From Pedobacter miscanthi (GTDB lineage: Bacteria; Bacteroidota; Bacteroidia; Sphingobacteriales; Sphingobacteriaceae), in the NCBI RefSeq assembly GCF_003315595.1, contig NZ_QNQU01000002.1:248001-312000 (forward strand): a stretch of DNA of 64,000 bases, written 5' to 3'. This document shows positions 28,340 through 36,206 of this stretch, piece by piece; positions within the stretch are counted from its first letter, which is position 1; each line of letters starts with the position of its first letter. Made by a program: the position numbers and the translations under genes. Under the pieces are notes generated by a model. The model was not told the DNA's origin. It did not search any database and saw only the letters and a program-made list of their open reading frames with translations.

Positions 28340-29665
28340 TCAACGTACTTTACTGAAAACAAACGATCTGGCACCCTGACTGAATAGCATCTGACCACCC
28401 TCCGGCTTAAAAACGATCTTGATCCCTGCAGTATCAAACCTGAAGGTATTGTCGGAGACAGCCTGCAAGGGAAAGCCTGACTGCCCTGTTGCCTGGGCCT
28501 GGAGCTGTCCATTGCTTTGCGAAATGGTGATTTTGACTGGCAATCCTGCACTGGAATATTCCCCTGTATAGCTTTTGAGCAGTTCAGCAGAGAGTTTGAT
28601 TTCCCGGAAAGAGGGCAAATCAAAAGGCATATTGTTAGCCATGGAGAGCATGGCGATGGTAATTTCGTTCAGGCTGTACTGCTGGCCATTGATGGACATG
28701 GCCAAACTGATCCCGCTTTTGGGGAAGCTAGCAAGCATACTGAATGACCCAAAGGTCGCCCCATTGTGCCCGAAACCGCTCTGGCTATAAAAAGGTACCA
28801 TCATCAACCCCATTCCAAATAACTGCTCACGGTCAAAGCTGCACATCTGGGCAAAGCTTTTTTCGCTGACCAGTTTGCCTGAGGATAATGCACTTAGGAA
28901 TTTCAGCATATCTACAGGGGTCGAAAGCACATCACCCACGCCTATTACGTTGGGGAAATACATATCGGTGATCTGAGTCCAGTAGTCTCTCCTACCATAA
29001 GCGCTGGCCTCTAAAGTTCCTTGGTTGTTAGGCACACCCGATAAAGTATGCTTTAGGCCTACCCTTTTAGCAATGCGGCTATCCAATGCTTCCGGATAGG
29101 ATTTACCGGTAATCTTTTCAATGATGCCGGCCAGGATCAGGTAACCGGAGTTGCAATACAACTGTTTGGATCCCGGCGCAAAATGCGGTGCTTTTTTAGC
29201 GATACTGTCCAATATCTGCTCCCGGGAATGTTTGCCCGCTATCCATCGTTTATCAGTAAGGTCATTTACAAAATCCATCAGGCCGCTCCGGTGGGAAAGC
29301 AACTGCCCGATGGTAATTTCACTGGCACCGGGCATTTTGGGATAAAATCGGGCAAGCCGGGTATCAAGGGATAGTTTACCTTCCTCGATAAGCTGGAAGA
29401 TCATGGTTGCAGTAAAAACCTTGGTGATTGAGCCGATACGGTACCTGGTCAGGGAATCCGACAAAAGCGTATCTTTCTCTACTGCTCGGAATCCCAGGCT
29501 GCGCGCATAAACCTGCTTGCCATCTTTACGGATGACAAAAGTGCCCATGGCTTTGTGATTTGAATCCAGTATATTGAAAAAACTGTCCAGTTTAGCAGTA
29601 TTAACCTGCTGCCCCTGCGCACGGCATAAAATCGTGGCCAGTAAGAGCATAATAATGTATTTCAT
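28340..29665 (-). CDS. Exported serine hydrolase, beta-lactamase/penicillin-binding (class C) fold
   Basis: A 441-residue protein starting at the ATG at 29665, which opens a signal peptide (KYIIMLLLATILCRAQGQ); the frame is open 31 codons further without a family match. It has the active-site SxxK as SITK (residues 79-82) and the YxN motif as YCN (170-172), with HRSGL between and GHNGATFG near the expected third motif. Such proteins are D-aminopeptidases, esterases or beta-lactamase-like enzymes in the periplasm; the substrate cannot be assigned. The C-terminal domain (about 350-441) resembles the lipocalin-like DUF3471-type tail. It is a single gene. Confidence 0.9.
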   Translation of the reverse strand: MKYIIMLLLATILCRAQGQQVNTAKLDSFFNILDSNHKAMGTFVIRKDGKQVYARSLGFRAVEKDTLLSDSLTRYRIGSITKVFTATMIFQLIEEGKLSLDTRLARFYPKMPGASEITIGQLLSHRSGLMDFVNDLTDKRWIAGKHSREQILDSIAKKAPHFAPGSKQLYCNSGYLILAGIIEKITGKSYPEALDSRIAKRVGLKHTLSGVPNNQGTLEASAYGRRDYWTQITDMYFPNVIGVGDVLSTPVDMLKFLSALSSGKLVSEKSFAQMCSFDREQLFGMGLMMVPFYSQSGFGHNGATFGSFSMLASFPKSGISLAMSINGQQYSLNEITIAMLSMANNMPFDLPSFREIKLSAELLKSYTGEYSSAGLPVKITISQSNGQLQAQATGQSGFPLQAVSDNTFRFDTAGIKIVFKPEGGQMLFSQGARSFVFSKVR

Positions 29666-29838
29666 TGGTGTTGGCGTTAATCGGAGGTGAATATAGGAAA
29701 TAACCTGCATTTCGGGCAAAGCAGCCTCTAAACAATGCGGCCGCAGGCAAAAGTCCACACGCCGTCAATCGCTGCTAAAACAGGGCTAAAAACTCTGGGA
29801 CTAACTCCGATCCCATTTAACGGAAAGATTCTAAAACG

Positions 29839-30432
29839 CTATTTTTTCCAGTATAGGGTCAACCTGATCCGCTGCGTTCCAGCAGAAAAAATAAGGTTCA
29901 GATCCGCATGCACCTCCTGAGTCTCCCAAAGTGTATTCTGGTTAAGGTATTTTTGTCCCTCATCATCAACTGTTTTTGGCTTTTCATCAGCCTGGGCAGG
30001 CTTGCCGAATGTTTTGATAAGCTGCACCCTGATCCGCTCATATTCACCCGTATAGACTTCCAGTTTCCCGCCCTGTTCCTTCCGGCTCTCCAGTATATCT
30101 TTCAGGTCCCCGTAACGCCCCTTCTCCCAGTCGTAAGAAACCAGGCGAAGCAATGAATCCTTTGGCGTAAAAAAATATTCCGCATAAAGGGGAAGCGCAC
30201 TAAGGGCCTTGCGTTGCACAATGACCGGGTTTACCGTCTGATAGCGGTCAGCTAAAGGATAGTAATCCTTGGAAAGCGATACATTCTGGGAAAGAAATTT
30301 TGCATCTGGATCAAGTTTCCTTTCAAAAGCGATCACCTCGGAAATTTTACTCTGTTTGGTCCAGACACTTTCCTGGGAAAAGCTTACCCCACCGCACAAA
30401 AGCAATGAGAGGGTTAAAAAGATTATTTTCAT
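29839..30432 (-). CDS. Exported protein of unknown function
   Basis: A 197-residue protein with a signal peptide (FLTLSLLLCGGVSFSQ). The mature protein is mixed alpha/beta with conserved-looking aromatic stretches (PLYAEYFFTPKDSLLRLVSY, IRLTLYWKK) but no recognised domain. It lies upstream of the serine hydrolase on the same strand with a gap of about 170 bases. Its general style (SLLRLVSYDWEKG, FGKPAQADE) resembles that of the broken lipoprotein at 31334-31832 (YMIDKATF, YGEPKED), so the two may belong to one family; this is a weak inference. Confidence 0.7.
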   Translation of the reverse strand: MKIIFLTLSLLLCGGVSFSQESVWTKQSKISEVIAFERKLDPDAKFLSQNVSLSKDYYPLADRYQTVNPVIVQRKALSALPLYAEYFFTPKDSLLRLVSYDWEKGRYGDLKDILESRKEQGGKLEVYTGEYERIRVQLIKTFGKPAQADEKPKTVDDEGQKYLNQNTLWETQEVHADLNLIFSAGTQRIRLTLYWKK

Positions 30433-30796
30433 GGCCTGAAGTTACAACATTGCGAGAAAAAAATGTTAATGACATATCGTAATTCAAAACCACACGTTTC
30501 GTGCAGAGCGCAGATATCCTATATTTTTCTAAATGTCCACGCCCTTTTTTCAGCACCTTCGTTTTTCCCACATCCACCCTGTACAGAAACAAAACAGGCC
30601 ATACAGTAAACGTTAATAAAAATAATCGAATTAGCCACCATGGCGCAATTTATCGAACGCTACGTGAGCGTATGCAGGGGCATCCTTTTGGAACAAAAGA
30701 TACAGCGGAAGACGCAACCCTTTAGGGGCAAACCCAAACAATCAAGATAAAAATCTTACAGCATTTCTAATCTTTAGTAAATGATTATCTTCGCAT
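30433..30796. other. Intergenic stretch between divergent small-protein genes
   Basis: No gene seen. A small hairpin ACGCT-ACGTG-AGCGT lies near 30658-30672. A TATCTTCG box (30786-30793), one base from the Bacteroidota -7 consensus, sits just three bases before the lipoprotein ATG at 30797, which would give a nearly leaderless transcript. Confidence 0.35.
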
Positions 30797-31300
30797 ATGA
30801 AAACCAAACGCCCTCTACTTTATTTTTTCTGTGTGCTGATCGGTTCAGCTCTGATCTTACCAGCCTGTGCACAGCAACACGAAAAAAATACTCAGGAACA
30901 GGAAAGCCCAAAATCCATGGACAGTACCCAAACCTCCCCAAAAGCTGCTGCAAAGCCCGCAGAAAAGAACCTTGATAAGATGCTTAGCGGGTTAAAAGAA
31001 TCAATGATCTCCTATCTGAAAAGCGCGGAGCCTCCATACACGATGGATGACATCGATAGCTGTGAAAAGATACTTAAGGCTTACATCGTCGCTATCAATG
31101 CTTCCAAAAGCAAAGAACAGGGCATGGAAATAGTTAAGACGACTGTACTTAATCTCAATAAGTTAAACGGCAAAACGGAAGAAAGCCTGATCGAAACAAG
31201 CGAACGTGAACAGATAGCGGAAATCATCGTTCTGGCTGCTAGCCGCAAAGGCTACAATACCGTGGATGAGGACATCACCGAAGAATGGCGGGAATGGTAA
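30797..31300 (+). CDS. Lipoprotein of unknown function
   Basis: A 167-residue protein with a signal peptide and lipobox LPAC (Cys 24). A low-complexity Ser/Gln/Lys/Ala linker (residues 27-60) is followed by a helical domain (about 62-167) with KMLSGLKESMISYLKSAE and CEKILKAYIVAINASKSKE. No family is recognised. It is followed by a broken lipoprotein gene 33 bases downstream on the same strand. Confidence 0.7.
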   Translation: MKTKRPLLYFFCVLIGSALILPACAQQHEKNTQEQESPKSMDSTQTSPKAAAKPAEKNLDKMLSGLKESMISYLKSAEPPYTMDDIDSCEKILKAYIVAINASKSKEQGMEIVKTTVLNLNKLNGKTEESLIETSEREQIAEIIVLAASRKGYNTVDEDITEEWREW

Positions 31301-31333
31301 AAACCATTATCCTTGCAACATATCTTTAGCCAA

Positions 31334-31832
31334 ATGAAAAACAGACCCGTTTTTATACTGATACTGATCTGCCTGCTGGCAGGTTTGTCTTCTTGTTGCG
31401 ATCAAATAACCATGAAAATAAAGTATCAACAGACAGTCTGGTCAAAGCGACAGAAAATATCGCCATTGGCAAGGCCCGGTTCAGGACCTCAGAAAAAGAA
31501 TTTAATCTCCTCTTCCCTGATTCCCTTGTTGACCTGGACGGCAAGAAATATATCTTAAGTGCTTATTTTGATAAAACCGGAGGGCTTAACAAAGTATACA
31601 TGATCGATAAAGCGACTTTTGATAACCAAAATTCGATAACAACCTATTTGAAAGGATGGATTTGATCAAGCGGCATTTCACCAGTACCTATGGGGAGCCA
31701 AAGGAGGATCTGGGTTACCCTACTCAGGAAAAAATGTTAAACGGGAAGCTATTTGAATCCTGCACATGGGAGGTTGGCAGAAAAAGAATTTTGATCGGAA
31801 TTGCCCTTGAAAAAACAAATCGATCTTGCTGA
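31334..31832 (+). pseudogene. Frameshifted lipoprotein gene
   Basis: A signal peptide with lipobox (MKNRPVFILILICLLAGLSS then Cys) starts at 31334 in one frame. The continuation (SNNHENKVSTDSLVKATENI ... ITTYLKG) is in a second frame from about 31400 to 31660, and the C-terminal part (MDLIKRHFTSTYGEPKED ... ALEKTNRSC) is in the third frame, ending with TGA at 31830-31832. Joined, they make one protein of about 165 residues with coding-like composition throughout. Two frame changes within 500 bases indicate a decayed gene, unless they are sequencing errors. The function is unknown. Confidence 0.65.
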
Positions 31833-31961
31833 TAGTTTTTGTGCGGTGCCTATATGGTCATTCGGCTTGCATATTATCCATATTCTGCGCAATAAGAGAT
31901 TTGTTCTTAAATCGATGTTCTTAAGAGCATTAAAAGGAATGGCTGAAACAGCCATTCCTTT

Positions 31962-32285
31962 TTAGCCAGTTACCCTTAGTGACTGTATTAATCCATCAGA
32001 AATTTCTAAATGATAGTTCAATACAATCGGACTTCCGTCAAAGTTCCCCTCAACCTTAACTTTAAGTTTGCTTTGCAAACCATTTTCTTCAAAGTCAAGG
32101 GGCTCCATTGTAGCGCTGTATTTTTCGTTGGCATCTGTAATCCATTCTTCTATTTCTTTCTTTCCCTTATGGGTTTTGCCATCATCATGGACAATTGCAG
32201 TTTGGGAAAAACAATTTGCATAATCAACACTATCGAAATTGTTTTGCGTCCTTACAAGTTCTGATACGATCTCTGGTAATTTCAT
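31962..32285 (-). CDS. NTF2-like / SnoaL-like protein
   Basis: A 107-residue soluble protein started at the ATG at 32285 (MKLPEIVSELVRTQNN). The pattern DYANCFSQTAIVHDDGKTHK, GKKEIEEWITDANEKYSATM and later HLEISDGLIQSLRV is that of the NTF2-like fold with a pocket-forming first half. It starts 19 bases after the SDR stop (32305) on the same strand, so the two are co-transcribed and under the same HxlR-type control. It may bind or isomerise the SDR's substrate or product, which is inference. Confidence 0.85.
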   Translation of the reverse strand: MKLPEIVSELVRTQNNFDSVDYANCFSQTAIVHDDGKTHKGKKEIEEWITDANEKYSATMEPLDFEENGLQSKLKVKVEGNFDGSPIVLNYHLEISDGLIQSLRVTG

Positions 32286-32304
32286 TTTTATTATGTTTTT
32301 GAGG

Positions 32305-33102
32305 TTATGAGATAGTAGGTACAGTTCCACCGTCGATTATATAATTTGTTCCTGTAAGATAATTTGCTCTTGGTGAAACCAAAAAGCCAACCAATTCCGC
32401 AACTTCCGAAGGCTCCGCGGGTCTTCCATACGGAATTCCTCCCAAAGCATCCATTACACCTTTTTGAGCCTCGTCAACAGAAATTTTTGAGTTTCTGGCA
32501 ATTTCACCCAACCAGGCTACCGATGCTGAGGTATTTATCCATCCCGGCGAAACAGCCAGTACGCGTATACCTTTTGGCGTAACTTCATTCGACAGACTTT
32601 TGCTGTAATTAAGCAATGCTGCTTTTGAAGCTGCATACGGCAAAGTAGAATCGTAAAGTGGCAGTTTGCCCTGGATTGAAGCGATATGAATGATAACACC
32701 ATCTTTACGATCGATCATTTGAGGTAAAAATCCCCTGTCCAAACGAACCGGGGCAAGTAAGTTTGCCTGTAGTGTTGATTCCCAATCCCCATCACTTAGT
32801 GCATTAAACCCACCTGCCGGGGTTGTCGATGAACCCAGGTTATTAATCAAAATATCAAGCCGACCGTAAGCCGAAAGCACCTTACCTACCAATTTATTTG
32901 CCCCTTCTGCCGTACTTAAATATGCGGCAATGAAATGTAGTTCGCTATTCTCCGTTTCCGCTGCATTTCTTGCAGAAATAATTACCGTTGCGCCAGCCTG
33001 TACAAGTCTTTCTGCTATAGCTTTTCCGGCACCTTTTGTACCTCCTGTTACCAGGGCGATTTTGCCCGATAACTCATTATTGAAATTAAAAGTTTGTTCC
33101 AT
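32305..33102 (-). CDS. SDR family oxidoreductase, HxlR-linked
   Basis: A 265-residue short-chain dehydrogenase: IALVTGGTKGAGKAIAERLV (NAD(P) motif), DILINNLGSS, IHIASIQGKLPLYDSTLPYA followed by ASKAALLNYSKSL (catalytic Tyr and Lys), and SPGWINT. The start ATG at 33102 has a perfect AGGAGG at 33108-33113. A promoter (TTG, 20 bases, TAGATTTG) lies at 33187-33217 on the minus strand. It is divergent from an HxlR-type regulator with a long palindrome between the two genes, so it is probably induced by its own substrate or by a reactive electrophile or redox signal, as for other HxlR-controlled oxidoreductases. Confidence 0.92.
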   Translation of the reverse strand: MEQTFNFNNELSGKIALVTGGTKGAGKAIAERLVQAGATVIISARNAAETENSELHFIAAYLSTAEGANKLVGKVLSAYGRLDILINNLGSSTTPAGGFNALSDGDWESTLQANLLAPVRLDRGFLPQMIDRKDGVIIHIASIQGKLPLYDSTLPYAASKAALLNYSKSLSNEVTPKGIRVLAVSPGWINTSASVAWLGEIARNSKISVDEAQKGVMDALGGIPYGRPAEPSEVAELVGFLVSPRANYLTGTNYIIDGGTVPTIS

Positions 33103-33186
33103 TTGAACCTCCTGTTTTCAAGGCATTTTCGCCTGTTAAATAATTGTTAAAGTTGAATTTCTGTTCCATCATCTTTTATTGTGGTA

Positions 33187-33217
33187 CAAATCTAGAAAGT
33201 ATGCAACCTTTTGACAA
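33187..33217 (-). promoter_or_regulatory. Promoter of the SDR/NTF2-like operon
   Basis: On the minus strand a TTG (33215-33217) is followed after 20 bases by TAGATTTG (33187-33194), a full match to the Bacteroidota -33/-7 pattern TTG-N19/20-TAnnTTTG. It precedes the SDR start by 85 bases. Confidence 0.7.
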
Positions 33218-33230
33218 TGAGGGAAAATCG

Positions 33231-33268
33231 AATTGCATAGGGATAATTTTATCCCCTATTGTGCAATT
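33231..33268. promoter_or_regulatory. Long palindrome, likely HxlR-type operator
   Basis: An outer pair AATTGC / GCAATT (33231-33236 and 33263-33268) encloses ATAGGGATAA and TTATCCCCTAT, which pair with one extra C. It lies between the two divergent genes and covers the TTG (-33) of the regulator's own promoter, as expected for an autorepressor site. Confidence 0.7.
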
Positions 33269-33289
33269 TGGAACATTGGATTAGATTTG
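33259..33289 (+). promoter_or_regulatory. Promoter of the HxlR-type regulator
   Basis: TTG (33259-33261), 20 bases, TAGATTTG (33282-33289): a full match to the Bacteroidota consensus. The -7 box ends four bases before the regulator ATG (33294), so the mRNA would be leaderless. Confidence 0.7.
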
Positions 33290-33293
33290 CTGA

Positions 33294-33650
33294 ATGTACG
33301 AGAGAAAAATACCTTTGAACCTGAATTGTGGACTTGACCTTATTGGCGAAGTCCTGTATGGAAAATGGAAAATCCGTTTGTTATGGTTTATAAATGAGGG
33401 GCATAAACGTCCCAGCGAATTGCAACGTAAAATTTCGGACGCCTCAAGAAGAGTTTTGAATATGCAATTAAAGGAACTGGAGCAGCACGAATTGATTACA
33501 AAAGTTATCTATGCAGTTGTTCCTCCAAAGGTTGAATATAGTCTTACTGATTTTGGAAAAACGCTGATACCCATAATTGCTGCACTGGGTCAGTGGGGCG
33601 ATGACAATGAAACACGATTACGATCTCTTATACTAAAAGAAAATGTGTAA
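33294..33650 (+). CDS. HxlR family winged-helix transcriptional regulator
   Basis: A 118-residue protein with the HxlR fold throughout: PLNLNCGLDLIGEVLYGKWK at the N terminus (with the conserved Cys used as a redox or electrophile sensor in HxlR/HypR/YodB proteins), the recognition region PSELQRKISDASRRVLNMQL and KELEQHELI, and the wing KVEYSLTDFGKTLIPI. It binds as a dimer to palindromic sites. It is divergent from the SDR/NTF2-like pair and the palindrome at 33231-33268 covers its own promoter. It likely represses both directions until its Cys is modified, which is inference from the family. Confidence 0.92.
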   Translation: MYERKIPLNLNCGLDLIGEVLYGKWKIRLLWFINEGHKRPSELQRKISDASRRVLNMQLKELEQHELITKVIYAVVPPKVEYSLTDFGKTLIPIIAALGQWGDDNETRLRSLILKENV

Positions 33651-33813
33651 GCTATCCAATGTAAATTCAACCTCACTGGAATGAGCCGGCGTTCCAAGCG
33701 CGCTGATTTTCTGATTAACTGAGACCATTTTTTTTAACAGAGTAGATCAAACTAATCCCTGTTCAAAGATCTACAAACAAATCCTTAACAGATAATCCAT
33801 ATAAACAGAAAAA

Positions 33814-33845
33814 GCTTAGGTAGCATCAACAGAGGATACCTAAGC
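33814..33845. repeat. 9-bp perfect inverted repeat
   Basis: GCTTAGGTA (33814-33822) and TACCTAAGC (33837-33845) are exact reverse complements with a 14-base spacer, 28 bases before the dispersed repeat copy 2. No T-run follows. Confidence 0.55.
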
Positions 33846-33872
33846 AGAGCACTCCAATTAGACCACCTTCCT

Positions 33873-33932
33873 AACACCCGTTTCGAATTAAACACTAAGA
33901 GATGGTCCCCATTAATCATCAGTGTGGATTTA
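33873..33932. repeat. Dispersed direct repeat, copy 2
   Basis: Second copy of the sequence at 25957-26012, same orientation, with a few substitutions and a small indel after CGAATT. The conserved core GATGGTCCCCATTAA is identical in both. Confidence 0.75.
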
Positions 33933-34042
33933 CTCAATGAACCCCGCTAATCTACTCCTGAAAATCTTTATGAGACTGGGCAAAAAGCTTTTTCACCTAA
34001 TCAGAGATTAGGCGATTGTGCACCAAATTGATATAAAACACA

Positions 34043-34078
34043 AAAAAGCCTTCAAATCTTTCGGTTTGAAGGCTTTTT
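34043..34078 (-). terminator. Intrinsic terminator downstream of the tRNA scar
   Basis: AAAAAGCCTTCAAA (34044-34057), a seven-base loop, TTTGAAGGCTTTTT (34065-34078). The stem works on both strands because of the flanking A and T runs; on the minus strand it directly follows the tRNA 3'-end remnant, which is the normal place for a tRNA terminator. Loop and stem resemble the terminator at 19443-19472. Confidence 0.8.
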
Positions 34079-34083
34079 GCTAG

Positions 34084-34109
34084 TGTCGGGATGGCAGGAC
34101 GAACCCTCC
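34084..34109 (-). pseudogene. tRNA 3'-end remnant (T-arm and acceptor strand)
   Basis: Read on the minus strand: GGAGGGTTCGTCCTGCC followed by ATCCCGACA. This matches a tRNA T-arm and 3' acceptor strand, except that the T-loop has lost about two bases (TTCG directly before TCC). No TCGGGAT partner, anticodon arm or D-arm is found upstream. It is followed five bases later by a terminator. It is best explained as the surviving 3' end of a tRNA gene, for example an old attachment site. Confidence 0.55.
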
Positions 34110-34322
34110 GTATCCAATATATTGATTATCAGTATTTTATACACATATTTTTTAGTGGTGCTAGAATAAGGGATTGCCTTTTTTAGCCGATAAAACCACA
34201 TTTCTAACCCGGTATTTTTACCAAGTCTAAAACTGTTTAAACTGATGTAAAAGTAATCAAAATCATGGTAATTATTGCAAAAAATAAAACTTTAACGAAC
34301 TGTAATGTATAAGCTCAATGCA

Positions 34323-34793
34323 TTATCGTCCAATCGCTTTTTCACCGGCTAAGGTCATAATTGTACTAGTAGCTATTGCTGCCATTTTACCATCACCGCG
34401 TGTAATTTCACAGATATAATGGCTGATACTTTTTCCGTTTTGCAGCGGACGGACTTTTGCCCTCAGCACGTCATTAAATACGGGACGATAAAAATTAATT
34501 TTAAGTTCTATACTTGTAAAAGATTCATCTTCCAATATAAGGGTGGAATGTGCAGTGCCCATTGCCGCGTCCGCCAATTCGGTAATTAAACCACCATGTA
34601 TTGTACCTTGCTGGTTGCCATGTAATTCTGTTGATGTCTCAATCTCTATTATTGCAGTACCCATACCTATTTCCTTTATATCCATTCCGAGTGTCAACGA
34701 AATGGGAGTTGGATATCGCATAGAGGTTTGCATTCCTTGTTTTAGTGTTTTATTAACCAGTCGGTTCAGGTAGTCGATTATTGATAGTTTCAT
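34323..34793 (-). CDS. PaaI/YdiI-like hotdog thioesterase
   Basis: A 156-residue hotdog-fold protein with the PaaI-type signature NQQGTIHGGLITELADAAMG, where the HGG loop and the Asp (or Glu) of the following helix form the acyl-CoA thioesterase site, and later FTSIELKINFYRPV. It hydrolyses a CoA thioester, probably aromatic or medium-chain. It starts 16 bases after the stop of the HAD phosphatase gene, so the two are likely one operon. Confidence 0.88.
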   Translation of the reverse strand: MKLSIIDYLNRLVNKTLKQGMQTSMRYPTPISLTLGMDIKEIGMGTAIIEIETSTELHGNQQGTIHGGLITELADAAMGTAHSTLILEDESFTSIELKINFYRPVFNDVLRAKVRPLQNGKSISHYICEITRGDGKMAAIATSTIMTLAGEKAIGR

Positions 34794-34809
34794 TAGTCTT
34801 TTTTAATCC

Positions 34810-35493
34810 CTATAGTTTTACCAAGTTGTTCTGTTTTTTAATAAGTAAAGCAATATGTTGATCGCAAAAATCACTAAGCTGCCTGATTTTTATATCAGCT
34901 ATATTAAATCTGCTATCATGGAAATTTCCCTTTTCAGGAACTGCCACTACACTCATGCCAGCGGCAAGGGCAGCCTGAATGCCACGTGCCGAATCCTCAA
35001 ATACAATACATCTCGATGGTGGGGTGCTAAGCTCAGATGCCGCTTTTATATAAATGTCGGGGCTAGGCTTACCTTTGTCTACAAAATCTGAAGACACGGT
35101 AATATCAAAACAATGCTCTATTTGCAGCTTACGAAGCACTATGGGTATAAGACACTGTGGCGAATTTGTGGCCAGTCCTATTTTGTAGCCCGATTGCTTA
35201 AAATAGTGCAGTAATGCTATACTGCCAGGCATCATTACCCCGTTATTACCGATAAGTTCACCAACCTTTTGTATTACAGTTTGTTCTACATCTTCTAAGC
35301 TCTTTTGCGCCCAGGGTTTATGGCTGAACCAATGGGCGGTTACCTCCCTGGTGGTCATCCGGCTGGTTTTGATGGACAATTCTTCCGTTACCTCAATGCC
35401 CAGGCTCCCAAATACTTCTTTTTCGGCGGTTCTCCAAAAGGGTTCAGAATCAATCAACAAACCGTCCATATCAAAAATTGCTGCTTGAAACAT
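34810..35493 (-). CDS. hxpB: HAD family sugar-phosphatase (HxpB/YniC-like)
   Basis: A 227-residue phosphatase of the HAD superfamily with cap domain C1. Motif I is FDMDGLLIDSEP (nucleophile and acid Asp), motif II LATNSPQ (Thr/Ser), motif III GKPSPDIY (Lys), motif IV IVFEDSARGIQAALAAGM (acidic pair). The start and the sequence FWRTAEKEVFGSLGI match the E. coli hexitol phosphatase B group (2-deoxyglucose-6-phosphate phosphatase). It removes phosphate from sugar phosphates in the cytoplasm. Gene order HAD, thioesterase is unusual but their spacing of 16 bases suggests co-transcription. Confidence 0.85.
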   Translation of the reverse strand: MFQAAIFDMDGLLIDSEPFWRTAEKEVFGSLGIEVTEELSIKTSRMTTREVTAHWFSHKPWAQKSLEDVEQTVIQKVGELIGNNGVMMPGSIALLHYFKQSGYKIGLATNSPQCLIPIVLRKLQIEHCFDITVSSDFVDKGKPSPDIYIKAASELSTPPSRCIVFEDSARGIQAALAAGMSVVAVPEKGNFHDSRFNIADIKIRQLSDFCDQHIALLIKKQNNLVKL

Positions 35494-35528
35494 ATTGATC
35501 TTATAGTTTGTTTGAATTCAATGGTTGT

Positions 35529-36053
35529 TTACTGATGTGATTCATGTTGATAAACCAAATACGTAGCTGGTAAATTCAATTCATCGTGTTGGGATGTCCC
35601 TGGTTGTCTTTGAAATCCATTGCTTTCAAAAAAAGAAATAACTGGGTTATCAAGATATTCATTCACCCAGACCGCTTCAACACGCTTGCAAACTGACAGG
35701 CATTTCTCTAAAAGTGTTTTTTTCACTTCTTCTTCCGGGTATTTTTCTAATATTGCAAAATCTGCAATCCGAAGTGAACGTTTATTTTCCAATAACAGGG
35801 GATGTTTGCCTTTTGATGTAATTTTAGCATAGCCCGCAATATTATCGTCAACATACACCGTAAGCCACTGGTTAGACATACTGTTCATCTCACTAACAAG
35901 GTATTTTGGATTGAATTGTTCTTCGATGTATGATTCAATGGTTCTCTGATCAAGAATTGAAGAAAATTTTTCATAGGCTAAATCTTTTGTTAGTTTCAAA
36001 AGCATTTTTGTACCACCCTCTGTTGCGATTGTAAATTTTGTAGTTACATTCAT
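35529..36053 (-). CDS. GNAT family N-acetyltransferase
   Basis: A 174-residue acetyltransferase-type protein. YVDDNIAGYAKITSKG forms strands 3-4, SLRIADFAILEKYPEEEVKK the acetyl-CoA region in place of the usual RxxGxG (here only weakly kept), and NPVISFFESNGFQRQP the last helix and strand with the family's aromatic-Gly-Phe pattern. The weak P-loop suggests a divergent member. A MocR-type AGTACAGAT site (36125-36133) lies 72 bases upstream. The substrate is unknown. Confidence 0.8.
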   Translation of the reverse strand: MNVTTKFTIATEGGTKMLLKLTKDLAYEKFSSILDQRTIESYIEEQFNPKYLVSEMNSMSNQWLTVYVDDNIAGYAKITSKGKHPLLLENKRSLRIADFAILEKYPEEEVKKTLLEKCLSVCKRVEAVWVNEYLDNPVISFFESNGFQRQPGTSQHDELNLPATYLVYQHESHQ

Positions 36054-36124
36054 ATCAATAAAATTTTAACAAATGTAGCTAGCCTTTGAAAACGATACAC
36101 GATACACACTATGCAATAAAGAGC

Positions 36125-36133
36125 AGTACAGAT
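36125..36133 (+). promoter_or_regulatory. GTACAGAT motif upstream of the GNAT gene
   Basis: AGTACAGAT, the same word as at 36615, 36639 and, on the other strand, 38054 and 38084 around the MocR regulator. Candidate MocR operator. Confidence 0.4.
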
Positions 36134-36206
36134 GGTCCTTTAGTATGTTATCAATGAAAACCTCTGGTAACTATCGGAATAGAGGATTATTACTTAAAAA
36201 AGCCAA

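Larger units (their letters stand above)
33651..34322. other. Gene-free stretch: stem, repeat, terminator, tRNA scar
   Basis: No gene seen in 672 bases. It holds a 9-bp inverted repeat, the second copy of the dispersed repeat, a strong stem-loop and a tRNA 3'-end remnant, each listed separately. The last 170 bases are A/T-rich and featureless. Confidence 0.6.
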
